From Jacaranda mimosifolia (Eukaryota > Streptophyta > Magnoliopsida > Lamiales > Bignoniaceae), in contig CM032133.1 in the NCBI GenBank assembly GCA_018894105.1, positions 15,328,501 to 15,392,500 of the forward strand: a stretch of 64,000 bases of DNA. The letters run 5' to 3'. Shown in pieces: positions 10,362 through 23,289 of this stretch (position 1 is its first letter; each line of letters begins with the position of its first letter). The translations under genes and the position numbers were made by a program. The notes beneath the pieces are model-generated. The model saw only the letters and a program-made list of their open reading frames with translations, searched no databases and was not told the origin of the DNA.

Positions 10362-13133
10362 TTGTAATACAAACAAATTGAGAAGATGGACCTGAAGATC
10401 ATGGATAATTGGCTATAAGGCAAGTAGGAAATTGTTAAATAGTATCTGAAAAGCCAATAGGATAGATTGGCATGTAAACTGCTCTTGTGTATATGTCTTA
10501 TAATATCAATGTAGCTTTTATTAGTCATCTTCATCTTTTACACTTTATATTGTCACTTTATAACTCTTTGCCTCCGGATGAGTGTCCTCCCAATAGGCTT
10601 GTCTTCCACCCCGATGAAGTAATGTTTGATAGGAAGAGTGTTTGGGAAGAAATTTCGGAAGAATGTGTGAGTTGAATAAGATTAGAGACTTCTTCCCTCG
10701 GTTGGTATTAGGTGTTAGGGTTGAACTCTACAACCACATGAGAGCATGCTAGGCTTGCGATGTGACCCTCGACTAATATCCTTTGATGAGTTAGGTCAAG
10801 CAGAAGAGGGTAAAGCAAGAGAGTAAAGAGGGCAAAGTGTGGTTGAAAAGCATACCTATAGCATTTATGAGATGGGAAATATATAGTGGAGAGCCAGTCC
10901 TAAAGGTTCTAGGTTCTAGGGATACCTAGGGTCTTTTGGAAAGTGCCAGAGCACATGTTTTTGGATGCTTAGGTGGCATAATGGCAAGTTTGCCACATTT
11001 AATGTGAAATGATTAGCTAATGACGCATTTAATGAGCACAAGACAAGCGAACTATCGAATTAAATATGGTGGCGGGCAACTGATTAAAAGTCTGACACTC
11101 ATTTAATGTGGCCGCTCATGCTAGACACGTGGGAAACTAACCTAGCTGGATCGTTATCAACATCTTATTACTTCAGGGACTCTATTTTGGGCTTCCACGA
11201 ATGAGGCTGGTCTCTATAAATCTCTGATGAGTTATGAGATCAACTTAAGGATGGTTGATCTTTTTCATTGGATCGACTTTTCCTATGGATGATTAGCACC
11301 ATGGAGGGGTCGAGAATCAGACTCTAAATGGCTTTTAATGGCCATCCTAGTTGCATATCTCAACGTGAAGGCGATCGATGAAGGGGGCTAGGTGAGGCAG
11401 GGTCACCTTCACTCAAGAAATTGGTCAATGTATTAGCAAGGCAAGGTCATCCTAACGTTCGGACTCACCTTTTTCATACCCTTTCAAACCCCGTCATTAC
11501 CATTATCCTGGAGGTATGATTGGGTTAGGTTGCTTCTCCTCTTTCTTTTGCCAAAGAGCCTCCATCATTGTCAACATGAGGCCTATAAATTGCTCCATTA
11601 TCATATGACCAACAAGAATACCTTCTTTTGGTGGAGTAGGTGGTAGGAGAAGTATGTTTCATCCTCTTCTACATAAAAAAGCCATAGTTTTGGGGGCAGC
11701 TTTATCTTCCTTCATCCTCTTCTCCACAACATTCTCCTTTTCCATCATTGATGACCTAAATAGCATCCATAGACAACACTAACTAATGTGTATTAAAATT
11801 TACATAGAACAAGTCGTGTGCTTCTCAATTACCCTTGATCTCGCATCGCATGCATGCTTTTGTGTTCTTGAATTTCCTGCAAGAATAATGGCTAGGGATA
11901 GTGGAGATTGGCTCAATGAAATTTTTTTGATTCTTAAATCAAAATTTGATCGGAAACTATTGTAAATTAAAAAAAGACCAATAAGAATATTATGATTGTA
12001 TTACCTGTGTTTACAAGATGTATATTTATTTGGGTGGGAGATTGAGTCAACCTCCTTAGATGACCATGTTTCCAATCCTATTAGGATTCAAATACTTAAT
12101 CCCTTTGGGGGTTGGAGTATGTCCTCCCTTCCCTTGGGGAATTACTGGGGTCTTTTACTTCATGGGTCTTGTGAGCTTCCTTGGCCCATGAGGAATTCCC
12201 ATTATCAACAGCTATATAATTTAGTAATTTCATACAGGCCAAGGCCTATTTTCCAACACAAATTTACATTGGTCACTGGGCTCTTTACAGCAGGGCCCAA
12301 TTTGGGGAAATGGATTTCCCTCATTATCAATATCAAACAAGGTGATCGTTGCATTAGCATACGTGGATTAGGATAATAGTTCCATCCATTTGCTAATTAA
12401 AAAGCTCAAAAACCTGTCACACCACCATTAGAGCATATTGCGTCAACCATATGGCAGGATAACACTATTATATGATTCTAAACTATATGTGATGTGATCT
12501 AAAAGACCTAAAACAAAATCAATAATGGGAGTAAATTTTGTTCACATGTAAAGTAGTAAGTTGGACGTGTGAACTCAACAGATAATATTACACATGGACT
12601 GAGGGCCACCATCTTTATTCTTCACCTTTTGTGTTGGTACTAAATGTGATTGTTTGACAACTTATGAGATCGTGCTTCAACAGTGGCCAGATCTTTGTGC
12701 AACGGCTGCTTCCATTTTCCAAGACATACACAGACTCAAGAGTAGGAGAAATTTGCAATAGAGTTAGCAGATGATAGCAGAATACAGCAATACGGACACC
12801 CACAAGCATGCACCATCAGAAGTAACAGATTGCAATTATATTACCACCAATATTACATTCAAAGAGTATCACAAGTTTCGTTTCAAGTTTATTCTGATGT
12901 TAATTCACTGAGAAATGACTTTTCACCTTACCCTATTAGTTATTAACATTCATCACAATTGAGAAAAGTGTTCCCAAGATAATTTGTGATTCAAACTTAG
13001 TAAAACAACATATCAATTTTTTACTATGGATTATTTTTGCGATTACAATAGTAAAACTTCTCTATCACATATATTCTTAGTCCTAGATTGTCTAAGTTGA
13101 GCACCACAACGATATCTACACTAGTCTTGGTAA
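10362..13133. other. Gene-free interval with probable LTR-retroelement debris
   Basis: No intact gene was found. Between about 10540 and 11790 the sequence resembles a decayed LTR retroelement. On the minus strand (about 11640-11500) a short reading frame gives MEQFIGLMLTMMEAL, followed by Lys/Glu-rich residues, suggestive of a gag N-terminus but weak. At 11996-12376 there is an open plus-strand frame of 126 codons with no family resemblance; I treat it as non-coding. From about 12850 to 13133 the sequence is the 3' flank of the minus-strand PME gene. Confidence 0.35.
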
Positions 13134-15905
13134 TCATGATGATGATGATGTAGGAATCCATTGATCACCTTGGATGAAATTTTGAACCGAATATGAGTAT
13201 GCATGCTCGGCTGGGATCCGGCTACTCCAGCTTACTCGCTTTGATGTATCAGATCCAGGCCCGGTATTCTCAAGTTCACCATAGTACAGAGTCTTGAGAG
13301 CAAAATCACCATTCCAAGGCATCCATCCTTCCGGCCTAATTAGAGCCTCCAAAGTACAGTGAACGAAGATTGTCCTTGAATACTCTTTCCATGGCCTACC
13401 CAGGAAATTTTTGTGTACACTGGGCTTGCTATAATACAGAGCCATATATGCATCAGAGCCATTGATCACACAATTTTGAAACACAAATCCTGTTGATTGA
13501 GCAGGGTCTATTCTGCCATGGGCTGTCACTGCATTGCTCTCACCCTTTTCTGGTTTCACTTGCCGAGGGGCAACAAGGATGATGCAGTCTTGGAAGAATG
13601 CAGCTGAGTTTCCAAATATGAAATCAACATTACCTTGGATAAAACACAACTTGTAGTACTGACGTAAGCTGTGGGCGTAGAGGGTGTCTTGATTGCCAAG
13701 AAATTCGCAATTTTCTATGATGGAAAGATCGCTATCTGATCGGAAAGCTACTGCTTGATGAGCATCGGGGCCTGCTGTGTTCTGGATAGTGAGACCACTT
13801 GCCATAAATCCATCACCAGCGACACCTTTACCAGGAATACAAAATGTTATAGAACAATGAATTAGGCACTCAAAAGTGAATCTTGGTTGCAAACATAAAA
13901 TATTCAGACGTAATTTTGAAAAAAATCTAGAGATTTTCACTAGGCCAAGACAAAAGAAAATTGATACTGTAAATTTGTAAAGAGAAAAAAGTAATACTAA
14001 TAATCCCTTCGGGCAGTCCAACATTTGAGCCGAGATTTTCAAAGAATTAGGAAGTTGGCATAGATCATTTTGCTACGCGTGTGTCTATTTCAAGAAAGTT
14101 GGTTGTTTCAATATATAGAATATGCAGTGTTAAGCTCAATTTTGCCCACTCCCAACAGATAAACAAAAGGTCAAACACAGAAGGAAAACAGGGGAAGTAT
14201 CCGTATAGTGGTGCCGTGGTGCCCTATATCCCAACTGCGTCAAGTTCTTATAGTATGTGAGAAAGCGAGTGCTAAAGGCGAGCCACTGTTATGCCTAGAA
14301 GGGATGGATTTTGATGAGCCAAAAGAATATAAAAAGCGACCTCCCTTAGATGGTCATAATAATACTGAAAGTAAGGAGATTTTCCGTGTCACAAACTTCT
14401 AATACCAAACTATTTTTCATGTATCATGTGTTCTAAAACAGATATGCACACACGGAAGTCAGGCATGTAATCTCAAATTCTGTAAGTATAATAAATGGAA
14501 TTAAAAATTTTGCCCAACTTCAAATTCAAAAATAGCCTGACACGCGAGTCGCAATATCTATCTATTTGGCCTCGAAGCTCAGAATTCGAGCTCCCCCCTA
14601 ATGAGTTCATACCAAGTATCAAATTCTCCCATTTAGTGTCATCTTTAACAAACTACAATCAGGACTGTAGCTTTAAATTTAAAACCATTTCCATGTCAAA
14701 TGAGTATTATGCACTAATAAGCCTGTATCTAAAGATCAATATCTTCACAAAAGAGCCAAATGTGTTCCAGCAAAACAATGTATTCAGGGACAAATAATAA
14801 AAGAGTGTAGTAGTAATCGACAGTAACCAACAGTCAGCTTACCTACGGTGGCGGAGTTGTAGGTGGACACACCCTGCTGGCCTACATTCATGGACCCTGT
14901 AATGACCGTTTTGCCCATCCCATCCCCCAAGAATACCACATTCTTCTTCTCCAAGTGGACCCGGACTGTCTCCTCATAAACCCCGGTCTTGATCCATATA
15001 ACAAACCGATTACCTGACCCCGCATTATCCGGGGCAGCATTCACTGCTTGCTGTACAGTCTCGTAATCGCACCCATGACCTCCCTTGCACACTGTCACGT
15101 CCGCTTTCAGCCCCGACGGCACTCCTCCCACTGACCCGGAACTGGAAGAGTCTAACCCGGGTTCCCAGAAACCGTCCCGCTCCGTCTTGGGCGGACCCCA
15201 CGACCCGGTTTTCTCACCAAAATAATCATAATTGGCCATCATTCCCAGCGCGTTACTGCTGGACCCGATTAAAGAAGAGTAAAAGAACGCCATCGTCTTG
15301 TCCACCACTGAGGTGTCGTTCACGTACTTGAGCGCCGACCAGCAGTCGTACTGATAGGCCAACGCCGCGCTCATCCACGCACGGGCGTCCTTGGTCTTGC
15401 CACGTGGCAGAGCATCGCCTACTAAATTCATCCGGTATTCGGAGTAATGCAGCAACTCCAGGCAATTTTTCGCAGCATTGGAACGGTTCTGATTGGCTGC
15501 TGATGCGTCCAGGATATCTTGAACCATGACCCGACCCGTGTTAAGGTTCTGTGAGGAAACCCACAGGGCGGATTGGATGACTTGCAAGACGGTTGCGTCT
15601 GAAGGGACGTGGTTCGACTGGGATAACCAAGCTTGGCATGTGGTAGGGTCACGTGAGGCCTTGCAGACTTCGTGAATAATGTTATAGTCAGAAGGTGGGC
15701 TGTTGGTGTAAGGCCTGGTTGGCTTGTGCTGGCGGGAGGCAGAGGAGATGGTAAAGAAGAGGAGAAGAAAGAGGAGAGCTAAAGAAAGTAGAGCAGCCAT
15801 TGAAATGAAAATGAATTTTAATTTCTGAAATTGTTTGTGATTGTTTGTGGGAGAGGGCAATATGGGCTGTGGAGGGGATTTTATAGGTTTTCTGTGCTGC
15901 ATCAT
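13134..15905 (-). CDS. Pectinesterase/pectinesterase inhibitor (PME51-like), complete
   Basis: This is a complete two-exon gene: exon 1 at 15905-14843, intron 14842-13826 (GTAAGC to AG) and exon 2 at 13825-13134, giving 584 aa. I chose the first ATG of an ATG-ATG pair at 15905, because upstream only a poly-A tract and a TTG are in frame. A basic N-terminus is followed by a membrane/signal-anchor segment (about 32-55). Next comes a PMEI domain (about 73-230) with the four expected cysteines C81, C90, C148 and C188. The pectinesterase domain starts near 267. Its catalytic set is complete: Q378 (QAVAFR), Q400 and D401 (GNQDTL), D422 (DFIFG), R498 and W500 (LGRPW). The protein would pass through the secretory route to the wall and demethylesterify pectin. 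No RRLL-type cleavage motif is visible between the domains. Length is typical of the family. Confidence 0.96.
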
Positions 15906-15910
15906 TGTCA

Positions 15911-16660
15911 AAAAAAAAAAAAAAAAAATTCTTTCAATAAATGCAGATGTGGATCAAGAATATTGTGAGAAAAATATTAGTAAAAAAGAAAAAGGAATCC
16001 AGTGGAAGTGGTAAAGTTTTGTTTGAGAAATGATGAGGGACTGAACTAATTTTGGAAGATAGCGACTTGGATTGGAAGTGGAGTCACGGGTTTAAATGGA
16101 GGTGGAGTGGAGTGGAGTGGAGTGGACGGTGAGAGAATGAGAACTAGAAACATGGGAAATGGAAAGTGGAATGTGAGGGAAGAAGCCATACGCATTTGGA
16201 GGGATCTGTGGTTGCTTTAGTGTTTTTTGATGACTTTTGGATTCTGATCTGAGCGTGGGATTTGCGTTAATGGAGATCTAGCACTGGGTTTGTTTGTGTG
16301 GTGGCGGGCTGGGTGGTTGCGGTGGGGCCCGGGGGCCTTTATGGAATGTAAATTGATTGATGTTGTTAGAGTGAGATTTGGAAGAACAAAAGACACGAGT
16401 TCACGGGAACTACACGGGAAAATTGACAATTACACAGCAGTTTTGGATCTTGCCATCCATAGGCACTTGTAAGCCGGATTGGATGACTTGTAAGTTAGTT
16501 GTACTAAGTTATGTTTTAATTTTATTTTAATATAATTAACTAATTTGTTATAATTAAAACGTCAAGTTGTATTTATTTAAAATTACAACATTAACTTTTA
16601 TCCTATAAAATAATTTCAAATATTTGTAATAATATATTTTTATCTATATCTACATCTATG
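15911..16660. other. Upstream region of minus-strand PME gene
   Basis: A run of about 18 A (T on the coding strand) lies at 15911-15928, immediately upstream of the start codon. A TTTATTG-like AT-rich word on the minus strand near 15937 could act as a TATA-like element but would leave a very short leader. At about 16105-16126 a GGAGTGGAGT run of pentamer repeats (GGAGT, four or more copies) occurs. No other gene was seen. Confidence 0.35.
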
Positions 16661-19353
16661 TCTATACTACTTATAAATGTATGAATGAGTATAGTGGTTT
16701 CTTCTCTTTTATATAAGGATAAAAATATTTCTCTTTAATAATACTATCACGTTTAATACACATGGTTTAATAGTAATTGCAACTATTAAGCATCAAATAT
16801 ATATACATTGTGTTTAGACTTATAGAAAATAATAACTATAATTAATTAAATCAAGTCTTTTATCTTAAGCAATGCATATACATCAAATATATATCATTGT
16901 ATTTATTACATTTGTTACAAATTAAATATATTTTTAATTAAAATTATACAAAATAATAATATCATTAAAATTAACTAAATAAATTTTAATTACGCTCAAA
17001 TCATTACAATCAAATTAACTTTATTTTTAATTACGCTCACAGGAAATAATAACTATAATTAGTTCAATCAAGCTTTTCCACTTAACAAATGTATAGCAAA
17101 TATGTATATGCATTGTATTTATTAAATATATTCCAAATTAAGTGCATTTTTAATTAGACATATAGAAAATAATAATTATATTAAAATTAATTAAATCAAA
17201 ATTTCATACTTAGCAAATATAATTACATATATTGAAATTTATCCTTCTACCAACATATTTAGTTGGGCTTATAGAAAATAGTAATTAAATTATATCCCCA
17301 TCTAGTGAGACTATTACTATCACATTCAATACATATGGTTTGTATGGTAAACTACAACTAAATTAAATTTATTTTAATTAGACTCATAATAAAAACTGAA
17401 TTGAAATTAATTCAAAAAAAAAAATCAATTGATGAGGAAAAAATGATACTTCATACATACATTTGTTTAGATATTCTTTCTGCACTCTCCGTAAAAAATA
17501 AGAAAAGAAATATTTTTTATATATCAGAATATGTGTTCAAATCAAATGTAATAATAAATTTAATATGACAATGAACAAGAATAGGTTATGTCTTACAATC
17601 ACATGTTTAACCGATGAGGAAAAAGAATGATATTTTATAAATGCAGTCATACAAATATGGGTTCTTCCTCAAAAAAATAAAAAGAGAAAAATATGTATTA
17701 TGTATCAAAATAGGTATCAAACTCATATATAATATTATATTTAATATGATAATGAAAAAGAATAAACTAAGTTTATTTAATTTTTTTATTTTTTATTTAT
17801 TTGTATATTTATATATATATTTGAAATATATTTTGGTTAATTTTTACATATAATGATGTGCATATTTTATTTTCTTAAAAACTAATAGCAAAAAAATACT
17901 TTCATGTTGTATCACAAATTCAAAAAACTTTCTTAACCCTACTTACTTAAGTTAAAAGACAAAGAATGGCTAAAAAGAAAAAAGATATAGTTGGTAGCTC
18001 TATTAGAATCCGTAAAAAATTAAGAATCAACTAAAATTTTATTTCTTTAAAGTTTTTAAATAAATTAATTTTCTATTAAAATAATAATGTGCATTACCAA
18101 CTTTCAATAATTATTTTTAAAAAGCAATAGGATAGAAATATATATATATATATATAATTTATTTTTATCAAATAACCTTTGAAGAGTCAAACTAATTTTT
18201 TTATGTGGGGCATGATGGAGATAAAGAAGACATTGTCAAGACTAAGTTTTGCATGACTTAACTAATTATGTGATAAACAATGTCAAATACATAAACGACA
18301 TAGCAAGTATAATTCACTCATTATATAATTAACCTGAACTTGATCATATTAAATTAAAATTTTGAATTTTTTCAAAAAAGTATGTATTGTTGAATTGATA
18401 GTTATGTAATTTAAACTATCAAGCCTAAAAAAAATATTTATTTGGTTTTAATAATAACATTAATATGATATAGTGAAATGTTTGCCATCAATATATAAAA
18501 AAGAATATCAATAAGTACATTTTACTGGATAAAATACCACATTAGCCCATATGTCCTATTCTTACCCTACAAAATATATAGCCCCTAGGTGTGAAGTATA
18601 TGCCCCATTAAATGCATAATATCCAACAATCAAAAGCGCTAAATATTAGATAATTAATAAAATATAAATGTTTATTTCAAATAATGAATTTCATTTAACA
18701 ATTCAGGTATATACTATATTAATAGCCAAATTAATTCATATTAATCCAACTGTCACAAATTTGTGAACTAGCAAACTTTTAAAGAAATAATTTTCACACT
18801 ATTTTTAACCCAAAAAAAATTATAAAATAAGATAATATTTTTATTTTACACAATGATATTTAAAGGTTTAAAATTGACTTAACTTTCTCTATTTTTAGCT
18901 TAACTAAGAAGAGACGAAAGCGAGAATAGAACCATTATAAATAAATTGAACACATGAGAAAGTTTTTATCTTTTTTTTTTTTTTAAATTTTAGATTAAAA
19001 ACAAGTAGTCCATTAAAAATCTAAGATCAAACAAGTAATATAAATTTTATTTATTTATCTAAATCTAGAACAAACCAATTTATAAATTGCTCTAAATCAT
19101 CCAAATCATATTTTTAGTTTTATTTCATAAAATAACAATTGAAATTTATTGTTTGAAAAATAAAAAATAAAAATTCAATTAACAACAAATAAAATTAAAA
19201 TTAAAATTAAAATTATGGAATAACAACTAAGTCAAATTTAATTCATGAGAATGATAGAAAATAAGTTAAAAAATAAATAGATAATAATTTATAGAACAAA
19301 TAAATATAAAAAATAATAATAAATCATGTGCATCGCACTGTGTACCTTTCTAG
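16661..19353 (+). mobile_element. Non-autonomous Helitron
   Basis: The left end reads TCTATACTACTTATAAATG, the classic plant Helitron 5' terminus starting with TC. The right end reads GTGCATCGCAC (a short stem-loop), then a spacer, then CTAG at 19350-19353 followed by T, as expected for a Helitron 3' terminus. The 2.69-kb body is extremely AT-rich and has no Rep/helicase reading frame. Internal segments such as the ATAGAAAATAATAA word recur imperfectly (about 16825, 17045, 17161). There is no target-site duplication, as expected. A (TA)n run lies at about 18138-18157. Confidence 0.82.
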
Positions 19354-20411
19354 TTCATCACAAAAGTTCAAAATATCTATAACCATTAACTCTATATGGA
19401 AGTGGAGCTTAGGTCTTTTCTAGTAGTCCGCAAAATTGCGAATTCTTTTTCTTTAAAACTATTGCAGAGAATTCTTGGTTATGATTGCTTGTGAGGCATT
19501 GCCTCATTTTTCATGTTACAAAGATTTTGGAGTTGTTTTGGTGTTTTAAAGATATGAAAATGGGAGATGAGATTGTAATTAGTTGTGAAATAAAATCTAA
19601 TGACTATGATGATGTGATGGATTGATATGATATGATGTTGTGATTGATTGTGAAATTATTTTTGAGATATGTTTGAAGATTTATTTGAGATAATAAGATT
19701 ATTTTATGAGTTTTGGTTTTTGGGTTTGTTTGGGAATTAGAATTTTAAAAAAACTTAAAATAATAGATGAATTTAATAAATTGCATTTTCTGATTATTAC
19801 TTATAAATGGGTAGTGAATTAATTTATTAATTTAGAAAATTATAATTCCAACTAGGTAAACAATAATTAATTTTTTTTATTCATGAAACAAATTTCAACA
19901 AATTCTTTATTAATCAGATTAATTAAAAATTTGTATTCTTTTAAATAATTCATAAAAAATGCGTATCGAACAAAATTTATTTTTCAATTTTTAAAATTTT
20001 TATTTGTTGAATATTTATTTGTATTTTTTAAATCTTTTTGGCAAATAGTTTTTGTCAAATTTTGTAGTTTTACCAAAAAAATAAATCATATCGCAGAAAT
20101 TCTTTTCCATTAGTTACTTTAGAATAATTTTAATAAATATAATATTTGTCTTGTATTTTAAATTAGAAAATAAAGATTTGGATAATATTAGTAAAATGAC
20201 AAATTTATGTTGTTAATTTAGTTTTTATGAATTAAATTTTTAAAAGAATTAGTTTTCAAAAATTTAAAAAGTGAAAAACTAATAATTGTTAATTTATTAT
20301 AAATAAATTACAACTTTTTGTTAAAAATTACAAAATTAATTTCATTTATTTAGTTTTTATTGATTAAAAAAAATCAAAAAATGAGGCGTACAAGTGAGGA
20401 ATTCAAAATCA
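19354..20411. other. AT-rich intergenic stretch
   Basis: No gene and no recognisable element were found. The region 19540-19690 is rich in GATGATGTGATGG/TGATATGATATGATG-like short irregular repeats. Confidence 0.35.
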
Positions 20412-20414
20412 TGT

Positions 20415-20473
<59 letters not shown>
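20412..20473. repeat. Compound microsatellite (TG)n(AG)n
   Basis: About 14 TG dinucleotides are followed directly by about 17 GA dinucleotides. It is a likely polymorphic marker locus. Confidence 0.97.
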
Positions 20474-20476
<3 letters not shown>

Positions 20477-20669
20477 TGCACAGTTATGTTTTTAAGGCAA
20501 TTTGCCCCTTTGACCTTAGAAACCAAACATTTATCTTATAAGCAAACACGTCTTCTGACGTGTTTTGTGTTTAGGTACACGATACATGGGATTTACTCCA
20601 TAGGCAATCACAGCCCTTAATTTTCAAATATTTTTAAATAATTTTCTGTCCACTTTCTATTAGAGATTT

Positions 20670-21340
20670 AGTATATATATTCTTTTTTCTTAGTAGGTTT
20701 CAATCCATTAGGGTTTTGATGTCCTTCTTGGTGGGCTTATTCCGTTGAGGTCTCTGGCCTTTTATTTATTTATTTATTTAATCAATTAGGCTTTTTTGAT
20801 CCGTATTACTTTTTTACCGTTATAGACTTAATGTGTCATATCACCAAACTCCCTATTTTCAATTTGAAAAATTATTTTTATGTTGAAAATAATATAAAGT
20901 CAAATTATAATTTTTATCTTGTCTTAATTTGTCAAAATAAGGTTAACAATTAACTAATTTCCATTACTCTCATTAAGTGCAGGAATTGTTGTTCTCAAGT
21001 TTTGTCTAAGTTGAGATTCAATATGCTTCAAAGTCTAATGAGTTTTTAGAGAATATCTTGTTGGCTACTTTGCTTTAACTTAAGGATCTAGCGAAATTTG
21101 GCTAAGTTTAAGAGATAGAGAAAGGAGAAGGCTTTTATGTGGAGTATTGAGATAAGTTCCCAAGGTAAGTTCTCCTATACATCATCTTTTTCTTATTCTT
21201 TATTGTGCCTCAATCTTTAAAAAACTTTTACCCAACTTCTTAGAGCCAATAAATTTTTTTGAGATCTTATCAAATTAAGTTATATTTGAGAGTAGGTCCT
21301 ATTCTAAGTCGAAGTTCGTCATGGAATCAAAGTTCGCAAA
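20670..21340 (+). repeat. LTR-like repeat, family A copy 1
   Basis: This shares ordered blocks with copies near 54.1, 56.3, 58.7 and 63.1 kb: a block before GGGCTTaaT, TTAGGCTTTTTTGA, 'CCCTATTTTCAATTTGAAA', and 'TTTTTATGTTGAAAATA'. The leader after it (20980-21340), with its GATAAGTTCCCAAGGTAAG-like block, matches 63740-63990. All five copies have the same orientation. By analogy with their TATTTATAG promoter-like word and position beside gag-type relics they are probably LTRs of a Ty3/gypsy family. The exact ends are not determined. Confidence 0.55.
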
Positions 21341-21500
21341 AATGGGGAAGGTGGAGGCCGGAGTGCCACCGATGAGATGCCACCAGCCACGGCAGGCGTG
21401 GCCTGTGTGTGTGGTTGTCTTTGGCCGAGTGCCTGTTAGGCACATGAAATAAGCACTTGCGAGGTGCCTATCTTGGCCCCCAACAGGGCACCTAGAGTCG

Positions 21501-23250
21501 ATGCCCTTATTAGGCGGTCAAAGCCCATTCAGACTTGTCCAAGTTTGCAAGGGTCATCCCCATCACGGTGTCGCCACATATTCTATGTATGTGAGCCCTT
21601 CATTGAACGTGTTGTCTGATCCAATGTTAGTCCATGAAATTGATTTTTCAAAGTCAATAAATCATTGTCTAGTTCATGAGTTGTCTACTAGGTTAGAGTC
21701 TTGGTTTGAGTCCAAAGCAAAGGGTTCTTCCAATGAGGAGTCGGAATATGCTCTTGTTATTAACAGGAGTTTCATCAAAGTAGCAGAGAGTCTTTGTTTA
21801 CTCCTACCTAAGGAGTTGGAAATTTTAAGACACCGGGTTTGTATCTTTGATGAGTTCAAATTTCTTCTTCCTTTGTTGAACGAGAACATGGAACTACCTT
21901 CTAAAGAGTATAATTCACTATGTTCAGCAATTTCTTCAGTAGTAGGTTCTCCCTACTATAGGATCCTTTGTTGTTAAACATAGTGAAGTGTTATGGGGTG
22001 TTGTGCCTAGCATAGTTCGTCACAACTTTTTTTGCATATTTTGTGGGGTTTCGACAGAGCTTGACTTATTTAGACAGTTTTCACTCTTTATTTGGAGTGC
22101 GTAAAGTGCCTCACGAACCCTTCTTTTATATATTTCCCACACCTAATAGTTGGTTTTTGAGTGATTTGTCTTCTTCAAAAGGGCCTCAGAAAAAGAGATA
22201 TTTCTTTGTACGAGATGAGGGCAAGGGGTGATCCTTATGAGTGAAGTAATTTCTCCATCCTTAGTACAGCTGGATAAAGTTCATCATTACCTATGTCGGA
22301 GTTTTGCGAAGGCAATTTTATTTGAGTGCCCTTTGATGTGACTCACATATTTTCAATGGGCACTTAGTTTATTTTCTTTTTGTTGATTCGTTATACACGT
22401 GTTTATGTTGCTACATATTTTCATTTCTTCACTATGTATGCTTATTGTTACATACATTGTCTTTCAGCAGTAAAAGAAGGCTGACTTAATGAGGATTTGT
22501 GCTAGGAGCATAGATGGAGGTTCGCATAAGAATGTGTAGCAGAGTAATGCTAGAGGAAGGCATTACCAGCTAGGCAGTGCTCTAGTCCTTCTCCTTGACG
22601 GTTGAGCGAGGTGCATGTTCAATCTCCTTCAATAGCACGCTAGGCTGGTAAGGTGAAGAGCTTGAGGTAGTGATTTCCAAACTAACCAAGAACTATGTGA
22701 GCGTGAATTAGCCACTGGAGGTACTTGTTTGTAGTCGCATTTTCTATTCCATCCTGACAAAGGCAAGGGACTTTTTCATTACTGCTTACACTAGAGTTGC
22801 AGTGTTGACTCACACTGGGATGTAGATGTGACTGCCTTCAATATTGACAGCCTGTAAAGCCGGCTGAGCGAGTATGATCAAAGAGAGTTAAAGGTTTGCT
22901 CTTATTTCGAGTTAACTTAGCTTGTTACTGGGAACTTTGCTCAAGTAAGTGTTTGTTTCAACACTTAGTTTATTCTGCATGTATGTTCTTCTCGTAATTA
23001 TGTCTAGCTCTTTGATAATCACGCTTCATGACCTTTTGGATGCAGGCTTGGAATTTGATCATGTAATATTTTGCTAAGCCGTGGGGGTGGCAATGATGAC
23101 ATCACAATTCAAGGAGGAGGCCATCAGATTTGCTCAGTAGCCTTGCTAGAAGGAAAAGGAATTTGAGAAACGACTGAACGAGCATGAACAGATGAAGGTA
23201 CGTTATCACAACTCAAGAAGGAGGCCATTAGATTCGCTCGGTATCCCTGC
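21501..23250 (+). pseudogene. Retroelement accessory ORF (gypsy-type transposon protein), broken
   Basis: A 158-codon open stretch (21501-21977) is followed after a frame change by a second (22043-22231) that ends with GPQKKRYFFVRDEGKG. The FF(F)VR block after a Trp/Phe-rich stretch resembles the plant protein family annotated as 'putative gypsy type transposon' (Transposase_28). Farther on (about 23120-23200) the plus strand reads EKEFEKRLNEHEQMK, a coiled-coil-like tail. This order fits the accessory ORF of Tat-lineage retroelements. It runs opposite to the gag relic at 23290-24160. It is broken by several stops and frameshifts. The assignment is from memory of the family and is moderate. 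Confidence 0.5.
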
Positions 23251-23289
23251 TAGAAGGAAGATGAGTTCACCAATGCATCATTGTGTTCT

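Noticed and set aside
11996..12376. 126-codon plus-strand ORF
   Set aside because: No family resemblance, no splice or composition support, and it lies in transposon-rich DNA.
13826..14042. N-terminal extension of the PME exon-2 reading frame
   Set aside because: The frame runs back into the intron; the acceptor at 13826-13827 joins exactly in phase to exon 1.
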